A program made the position numbers and the translations under genes. Below, piece after piece: positions 56,180 through 64,000 of a stretch of 64,000 bases of DNA. The notes under the pieces are model-generated. The model did not search any database and was not told where the DNA came from. It saw only the letters and a list, made by a program, of their open reading frames with translations. This stretch comes from Aradus depressus. Its lineage: Eukaryota; Arthropoda; Insecta; Hemiptera; Aradidae. The DNA lies in assembly GCA_963662175.1 (NCBI GenBank), contig OY759219.1:44942675-45006674 (forward strand), read 5' to 3'. How positions within the stretch are numbered: position 1 is the stretch's first letter; each line of letters starts with the position of its first letter.

Positions 56180-57929
56180 CTACATACATATGATCATTGA
56201 ACAGATGTTGAAATTAAATTTAAAGGGGGTTAGAGTCAGTTCTCGCTCTCTCTCTACATACATATGATCATTGAACAGATGTTGAAATTAAATTTAAAGG
56301 GGGTTAGAGTCAGTTTTCGCTCTCTCTCTACATACATATGATCATTGAACAGATGTTGAAATTAAATTTAAAGGGGGTTAGAGTCAGTTCTCGCTCTCTC
56401 TCTACATACATATGATCATTGAACAGATGTTGAAATTAAATTTAAAGGGGGTTAGAGTCAGTTCTCGCTCTCTCTCTACATACATATGATCATTGAACAG
56501 ATGTTGAAATTAAATTTAAAGGGGGTTAGAGTCAGTTCTCGCTCTCTCTCTACATACATATCATCTTTGAACAGATGTTGAAATTAAATTTAAAAGGGGT
56601 TAGAGTCAGTTCTCGCTCTCTCTCTACATACATATGATCATTGAACAGATGTTGAAATTAAATTTAAAGGGGGTTAGAGTCAGTTCTCGCTACTCTCTCT
56701 ACATACATATGATCATTGAACAGATGTTGAAATTAAATTTAAAGGGGGTTAGAGTCAGTTCTCGCTCTCTCTCTACATACATATGATCATTGAACAGATG
56801 TTGAAATTAAATTTAAAGGGGGTTAGAGTCAGTTCTCGCTACTCTCTCTACATACATATGATCATTGAACAGATGTTGAAATTAAATTTAAAGGGGGTTA
56901 GAGTCAGTTCTCGCTACTCTCTCTACATACATATGATCATTGAACAGATGTTGAAATTAAATTTAAAGGGGGTTAGAGTCAGTTCTCGCTACTCTCTCTA
57001 CATACATATGATCATTTAACAGATGTTGAAATTAAATTTAAAGGGGGTTAGAGTCAGTTCTCGCTCTCTCTCTACATACATATGATCATTGAACAGATGT
57101 TGAAATTAAATTTAAAGGGGGTTAGAGTCAGTTCTCGCTCTCTCTCTACATACATATGATCATTGAACAGATGTTGAAATTAAATTTAAAGGGGGTTAGC
57201 GTCAGTTCTCGCTCTCTCTCTACTTACATATCATCATTGAACAGATGTTGAAATTAAATTTAAAGGGGGTTAGAGTCAGTTCTCGCTCTCTCTCTACATA
57301 CATATCATCATTGAACAGATGTTGAAATTAAATTTAAAGGGGGTTAGAGTCAGTTCTCGCTCTCTCTCTACATACATATCATCATTGAACAGATGTTGAA
57401 ATTAAATTTAAAAGGGGTTAGAGTCAGTTCTCGCTCTCTCTCTACATACATATGATCATTGAACAGATGTTGAAATTAAATTTAAAGGGGGTTAGAGTCA
57501 GTTCTCGCTCTCTCTCTACATACATATGATCATTGAACAGATGTTGAAATTAAATTTAAAGGGGGTTAGAGTCAGTTCTCGCTCTCTCTCTACATACATA
57601 TGATCATTGAACAGATGTTGAAATTAAATTTAAAGGGGGTTAGAGTCAGTTCTCGCTCTCTCTCTACATACATATGATCATTGAACAGATGTTGAAATTA
57701 AATTTAAAGGGGGTTAGAGTCAGTTCTCGCTCTCTCTCTACATACATATCATCATAGAACAGATGTTGAAATTAAATTTAAAGGGGGTTAGAGTCAGTTC
57801 TCGCTCTCTCTCTACATACATATGATCATTGAACAGATGTTGAAATTAAATTTAAAGGGGGTTAGAGTCAGTTCTCGCTCTCTCTCTACATACATATGAT
57901 CATTGAACAGATGTTGAAATTAAATTTAA
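56180..57929. repeat. 74-bp satellite, block 2 (about 23 copies)
   Basis: Same monomer as block 1. Several copies have the CGCTACTCTCTC variant (75 bp). The block breaks off inside a monomer at 57929, where a partial LTR follows. Confidence 0.97.
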
Positions 57930-58056
57930 TTTATGCATTACTGACTTTTCAAATTTGAAATTATAACACATTTGGCCTATGCAACTATTGACTATATTAC
58001 ATTTAAAAATACATTCTACAATATATTTGACCTAGTCGCAAATCCATTACACTACA
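57930..58056. mobile_element. Partial LTR (last 127 bp), product of tandem duplication
   Basis: TTTATGCATTACTGACTTTT to CATTACACTACA equals the 3' end of the solo LTR. Offset to copy 1 is exactly 1877 bp, so this is the junction of a 1877-bp tandem duplication (56053-57929 repeated as 57930-59806). Confidence 0.88.
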
Positions 58057-61000
58057 CTACATACATATGATCATTGAACAGATGTTGAAATTAAATTTAA
58101 AGGGGGTTAGAGTCAGTTCTCGCTCTCTCTCTACATACATATGATCATTGAACAGATGTTGAAATTAAATTTAAAGGGGGTTAGAGTCAGTTTTCGCTCT
58201 CTCTCTACATACATATGATCATTGAACAGATGTTGAAATTAAATTTAAAGGGGGTTAGAGTCAGTTCTCGCTCTCTCTCTACATACATATGATCATTGAA
58301 CAGATGTTGAAATTAAATTTAAAGGGGGTTAGAGTCAGTTCTCGCTCTCTCTCTACATACATATGATCATTGAACAGATGTTGAAATTAAATTTAAAGGG
58401 GGTTAGAGTCAGTTCTCGCTCTCTCTCTACATACATATCATCTTTGAACAGATGTTGAAATTAAATTTAAAAGGGGTTAGAGTCAGTTCTCGCTCTCTCT
58501 CTACATACATATCATCATTGAACAGATGTTGAAATTAAATTTAAAGGGGGTTAGAGTCAGTTCTCGCTACTCTCTCTACATACATATGATCATTGAACAG
58601 ATGTTGAAATTAAATTTAAAGGGGGTTAGAGTCAGTTCTCGCTCTCTCTCTACATACATATGATCATTGAACAGATGTTGAAATTAAATTTAAAGGGGGT
58701 TAGAGTCAGTTCTCGCTACTCTCTCTACATACATATGATCATTGAACAGATGTTGAAATTAAATTTAAAGGGGGTTAGAGTCAGTTCTCGCTACTCTCTC
58801 TACATACATATGATCATTGAACAGATGTTGAAATTAAATTTAAAGGGGGTTAGAGTCAGTTCTCGCTACTCTCTCTACATACATATGATCATTTAACAGA
58901 TGTTGAAATTAAATTTAAAGGGGGTTAGAGTCAGTTCTCGCTCTCTCTCTACATACATATGATCATTGAACAGATGTTGAAATTAAATTTAAAGGGGGTT
59001 AGAGTCAGTTCTCGCTCTCTCTCTACATACATATGATCATTGAACAGATGTTGAAATTAAATTTAAAGGGGGTTAGCGTCAGTTCTCGCTCTCTCTCTAC
59101 TTACATATCATCATTGAACAGATGTTGAAATTAAATTTAAAGGGGGTTAGAGTCAGTTCTCGCTCTCTCTCTACATACATATCATCATTGAACAGATGTT
59201 GAAATTAAATTTAAAGGGGGTTAGAGTCAGTTCTCGCTCTCTCTCTACATACATATCATCATTGAACAGATGTTGAAATTAAATTTAAAAGGGGTTAGAG
59301 TCAGTTCTCGCTCTCTCTCTACATACATATGATCATTGAACAGATGTTGAAATTAAATTTAAAGGGGGTTAGAGTCAGTTCTCGCTCTCTCTCTACATAC
59401 ATATGATCATTGAACAGATGTTGAAATTAAATTTAAAGGGGGTTAGAGTCAGTTCTCGCTCTCTCTCTACATACATATGATCATTGAACAGATGTTGAAA
59501 TTAAATTTAAAGGGGGTTAGAGTCAGTTCTCGCTCTCTCTCTACATACATATGATCATTGAACAGATGTTGAAATTAAATTTAAAGGGGGTTAGAGTCAG
59601 TTCTCGCTCTCTCTCTACATACATATCATCATAGAACAGATGTTGAAATTAAATTTAAAGGGGGTTAGAGTCAGTTCTCGCTCTCTCTCTACATACATAT
59701 GATCATTGAACAGATGTTGAAATTAAATTTAAAGGGGGTTAGAGTCAGTTCTCGCTCTCTCTCTACATACATATGATCATTGAACAGATGTTGAAATTAA
59801 ATTTAAAGGGGGTTAGAGTCAGTTCTCGCTCTCTCTCTACATACATATCATCATTGAACAGATGTTGAAATTAAATTTAAAAGGGGTTAGAGTCAGTTCT
59901 CGCTCTCTCTCTACATACATTTGATCATTGAACAGATGTTGAAATTAAATTTAAAGGGGGTTAGAGTCAGTTCTCGCTCTCTCTCTACATACATATGATC
60001 ATTGAACAGATGTTGAAATTAAATTTAAAGGGGATTAGAGTCAGTTCTCGCTCTCTCTCTACATACATATGATCATTGAACAGATGTTGAAATTAAATTT
60101 AAAGGGGGTTAGAGTCAGTTCTCGCTCTCTCTCTACATACATATGATCATTGAACAGATGTTGAAATTAAATTTAAAGGGGGTTAGAGTCAGTTCTCGCT
60201 CTCTCTCTACATACATATCATCATTGAACAGATGTTGAAATTAAATTTAAAAGGGGTTAGAGTCAGTTCTCGCTCTCTCTCTACATACATTTGATCATTG
60301 AACAGATATTGAAATTAAATTTAAAGGGGGTTAGAGTCAGTTCTCGCTCTCTCTCTACATACATATGATCATTGAACAGATGTTAAAATTAAATTCAAAG
60401 GGGATTAGAGTCAGTTCTCGCTCTCTCTCTACATACATATGTTCATTGAACAGATGTTGAAATTAAATTTAAAGGGGGTTAGAGTCAGTTCTCGCTCTCT
60501 CTCTACATACATATCATCATTGAACAGATGTTGAAATTAAATTTAAAGGGGGTTAGAGTCAGTTCTCGCTCTCTCTCTACATACATATCATCATTGAACA
60601 GATGTTGAAATTAAATTTAAAGGGGGTTAGAGTCAGTTCTCGCTCTCTCTCTACATACATATGATCATTGAACAGATGTTGAAATTAAATTTAAAGGGGG
60701 TTAGAGTCAGTTCTCGCTCACTCTCTACATACATATGATCATTGAACAGATGTTGAAATTTAATTTAAAGGGGGTTAGAGTCAGTTCTCGCTCTCTCTCT
60801 ACATACATATGATCATTGAACAGATATTGAAATTAAATTTAAAGGGGGTTAGAGTCAGTTCTCGCTCTCTCTCTACATACATATGATCATTGAACAGATG
60901 TTGAAATTAAATTTAAAGGGGGTTAGAGTCAGTTCTCGCTCTCTCTCTACATACATATGATCATTGAACAGATGTTGAAATTAAATTTAAAGGGGGTTAG

Positions 61001-61912
61001 AGTCAGTTCTCGCTCTCTCTCTACATACATATGATCATTGAACAGATGTTGAATTTAAATTTAAAGGGGGTTAGAGTCAGTTCTCGCTCTCTCTCTACAT
61101 ACATATCATCATTGAACAGATGTTGAAATTAAATTTAAAGGGGGTTAGAGTCAGTTCTCGCTCTCTCTCTACATACATATGATCATTGAACAGATGTTGA
61201 AATTAAATTTAAAGGGGGTTAGAGTCAGTTCTCGCTCTCTCTCTACATACATATCATCATTGAACAGATGTTGAAATTAAATTTAAAGGGGGTTAGAGTC
61301 AGTTCTCGCTCTCTCTCTACATACATATGATCATTGAACAGATGTTGTAATTAAATTTAAAGGGGGTTAGAGTCAGTTCTCGCTCTCTCTCTACATACAT
61401 ATCATCATTGAACAGATGTTGAAATTAAATTTAAAGGGGGTTAGAGTCAGTTCTCGCTCTCTCTCTACATACATATGATCATTGAACAGATGTTGAAATT
61501 AAATTTAAAGGGGGTTAGAGTCAGTTCTCGCTCTCTCTCTACATACATATGATCATTGAACAGATGTTGAAATTAAATTTAAAGGGGGTTAGAGTCAGTT
61601 CTCGCTCTCTCTCTACATACATATCATCATTGAACAGATGTTGAAATTAAATTTAAAAGGGGTTAGAGTCAGTTCTCGCTCTCTCTCTACATACATATGA
61701 TCATTGAACAGATGTTGAAATTAAATTTAAAGGGGGTTAGAGTCAGTTCTCGCTCTCTCTCTACATACATATCATCATTGAACAGATGTTGAAATTAAAT
61801 TTAAAGGGGGTTAGAGTCAGTTCTCGCTCTCTCTCTACATACATATCATCATTGAACAGATGTTGAAATTAAATTTAAAGGGGGTTAGAGTCAGTTCTCG
61901 CTCTCTCTCTAC
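58057..61912. repeat. 74-bp satellite, block 3 (about 52 copies)
   Basis: Its first ~1.75 kb is the second copy of block 2, including shared variants such as ATCATTTAACAG and the GGGTTAGCGTCAG copy. The rest is ordinary monomers. Confidence 0.97.
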
Positions 61913-63105
61913 TGTAATGTAGGGAGTGTTGCGCGTCGCGGTCTTAATAAAAATGTGGTATTTTGAATTTACTTTAATCGAAATTGCGGAGAATTTCTAT
62001 AAAACTGCTGTGTCTTCACTAATTTAAAATGTCCATAGGATGCCAGATCGCTTAGGTAATAGACGATCATTTAAATTTACTGATTTTAATATACGAATTG
62101 GATTTCTATAACCAAAGGCGAAAGGATTCGTCAGCGAAAAGAGTTTTGAAAAACCAAATTGTTAAATCATAACTGACCTGGGATAGAGCATAGGAACAAA
62201 CAACTAAAATTTAGAAATTCATTTTAAAAAAATTATATTTATGCTAAAACAAAACTTAATACTTAAAATAAAAATAAAAATTATAATATATAATATAAAC
62301 CTTAATTTGATAATTGGAGACAGGGGCTGGAGAGACTAATTGGATGTTGGGTAGATCTGCGAGGGCTTTAGAGTGGAAGACTGACTGATGGCTGGGCTCC
62401 TCCACAACTCCTGGATCTCAAAGGCTCATCTGGACTGGAGTTGATGACTTCCACTGGTGGATCTCGACCAACGGAATGAAACTCCAGACTTCCACTGCTC
62501 CAGAAAAGTGAAGTGTCCACTTCCACCTCTAGACCTCAACTGTAGTCTTCCACTGGTGGATCTCGACTGTAACTGAATGATGAACCCCTGACTTCCTCCT
62601 GGCTCTCGATGTTCTTCCCCCTCCTCCTACCAGTTTCCCCTACTCTTCTCCTTCTTTCTTCTCCTCGGCCATTTCGGAATTTTGCCTGCGAGGCAATCAA
62701 TTTGACCTCTGTCCACTTTAGTTTGGACATTCCAGATAGTTTTATGGGCCACTAACAACGGGCTTGGAGCTCCAATCTGGTACCTGACTGTAGCCAGATT
62801 GTAAAATCCGGGTTGTAAAAGGCTATATAAATATTCCTCCAGGTGACTTGGTGCCTTCTTTTATTGCATCTTGTCAGCTTCTTTCTTGACGGAGGCAAAA
62901 TGGGATAAGCTCCTTCTACCTGATCCGGGTCTCCCTAGCCCGCCTATAGAATTAAGGGTTTCTTTCACCATTACTGTTTTTATGCATTACTGACTTTTCA
63001 AATTTGAAATTATAACACATTTGGCCTATGCAACTATTGACTATATTACATTTAAAAATACATTCTACAATATATTTGACCTAGTCGCAAATCCATTACA
63101 CTACA
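61913..63105. mobile_element. Solo LTR inside the satellite, copy 2
   Basis: 1193 bp, nearly identical to 54985-56179 (a 2-bp deletion and a handful of substitutions). It has the same CTAC flanks (61909-61912 and 63106-63109) at the same monomer position. TATATAAA at 62825. Shared insertion site means it was copied with the satellite, not inserted again. Confidence 0.85.
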
Positions 63106-64000
63106 CTACATACATATGATCATTGAACAGATGTTGAAATTAAATTTAAAGGGGGTTAGAGTCAGTTCTCGCTCTCTCTCTACATACATATGATCATTGA
63201 ACAGATGTTGAAATTAAATTTAAAGGGGGTTAGAGTCAGTTCTCGCTCTCTCTCTACATACATATGATCATTGAACAGATGTTGAAATTAAATTTAAAGG
63301 GGGTTAGAGTCAGTTCTCGCTCTCTCTCTACATACATATGATCATTGAACAGATGTTGAAATTAAATTTAAAGGGGGTTAGAGTCAGTTCTCGCTCTCTC
63401 TCTACATACATATCATCATTGAACAGATGTTGAAATTAAATTTAAAAGGGGTTAGAGTCAGTTCTCGCTCTCTCTCTACATACATATGATCATTGAACAG
63501 ATGTTGAAATTAAATTTAAAGGGGGTTAGAGTCAGTTCTCGCTACTCTCTCTACATACATATGATCATTGAACAGATGTTGAAATTAAATTTAAAGGGGG
63601 TTAGAGTCAGTTCTCGCTCTCTCTCTACATACATATGATCATTGAACAGATGTTGAAATTAAATTTAAAGGGGGTTAGAGTCAGTTCTCGCTCTCTCTCT
63701 ACATACATATGATCATTGAACAGATGTTGAAATTAAATTTAAAGGGGGTTAGAGTCAGTTCTCGCTCTCTCTCTACATACATATGATCATTGAACAGATG
63801 TTGAAATTAAATTTAAAGGGGGTTAGAGTCAGTTCTCGCTCTCTCTCTACATACATATGATCATTGAACAGATGTTGAAATTAAATTTAAAGGGGGTTAG
63901 AGTCAGTTCTCGCTCTCTCTCTACATACATATCATCATTGAACAGATGTTGAAATTAAATTTAAAAGGGGTTAGAGTCAGTTCTCGCTCTCTCTCTACAT
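63106..64000. repeat. 74-bp satellite, block 4, running off the window
   Basis: About 12 monomers identical in type to the other blocks. The array continues past the right edge. Confidence 0.97.

Overview
This is a eukaryotic, AT-rich and extremely repeat-rich window, almost certainly from an insect. The evidence is small exons with GT/AG splice sites in long introns, several families of insect-type non-LTR retrotransposons, a tRNA-derived SINE, a solo LTR, and exons of the insect odorant-binding protein (OBP) family. A hemipteran such as a planthopper is my guess; the sequence does not settle it. No bacterial features are present.

The host genes are easy to miss because almost none of their exons stand out as long open frames. 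I reconstruct three tandem OBP paralogs on the + strand from splice sites, matching intron phases and cysteine spacing. OBP-A is the 3' part of a gene (exons 2879-2934, 3379-3414, 4847-4967, 6533-6666, 6888-6908, AATAAA at 7051). OBP-B has all six cysteines (exons 8596-8683, 15257-15312, 17644-17685, 25211-25358, 29211-29278, probable terminal exon from 30525); a second C5-C6-like exon at 27167-27283 carries a one-base frameshift. OBP-C is the 5' part of a gene (exons 31896-32001, 46987-47039, 50504-50539, 52537-52642) and probably continues past the right edge. Signal-peptide exons were not found. The shared exon types have the same phases in all copies (C1 exon 0 to 1, helix exon 1 to 0, C2-C3 exon 0 to 0, C3-C4 exon 0 to 1, C5-C6 exon 1 to 0).

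Most of the remaining sequence is mobile or tandemly repeated. 0-2 kb: ~140-bp and 33/66-bp repeats. 3.8-5.6 kb: a Jockey-like LINE fragment, a SINE body and a 5'-truncated LINE with target-site duplications. 7.3 kb: a 57-bp array. 8.7-10.1 kb: a 5'-truncated R1-clade element with a 70-nt poly-T and a 13-bp TSD. 11.2-15.1 kb: a longer but frameshifted LINE with a 16-bp TSD. 18.6-20.9 kb: a DNA transposon with ~345-bp inverted repeats. 21.7-22.2 kb: a 76-bp array. 23.5-25.1 kb: a 143-bp array. 28.1-29.1 kb: LINE 3' end and tRNA-derived SINE. 29.3-30.5 kb: a 49-bp array.

The 15-kb second intron of OBP-C holds the two most striking structures: a near-perfect 7.5-kb palindrome (33995-41471), each arm carrying a gene for a CENP-B/Psq-type helix-turn-helix protein, and directly abutting it a 5-kb satellite of ~54 x 92 bp whose monomer has a hammerhead-ribozyme-like core. 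Further right are a 132-bp array built from the same 33-bp unit as the left-edge repeats, 114-bp and 86-bp arrays, a decayed R1 fragment, and from 53.5 kb to the end a 74-bp satellite. Inside that satellite a solo LTR (TSD CTAC) has been amplified together with the satellite into a ~6.9-kb higher-order repeat.

The strongest candidates for something undescribed are the palindrome with its adjoining satellite, the satellite/LTR higher-order repeat, and the OBP cluster with duplicated C5-C6 exons and cysteine-altered paralogs. All family assignments come from reading motifs by eye; no database search was possible.
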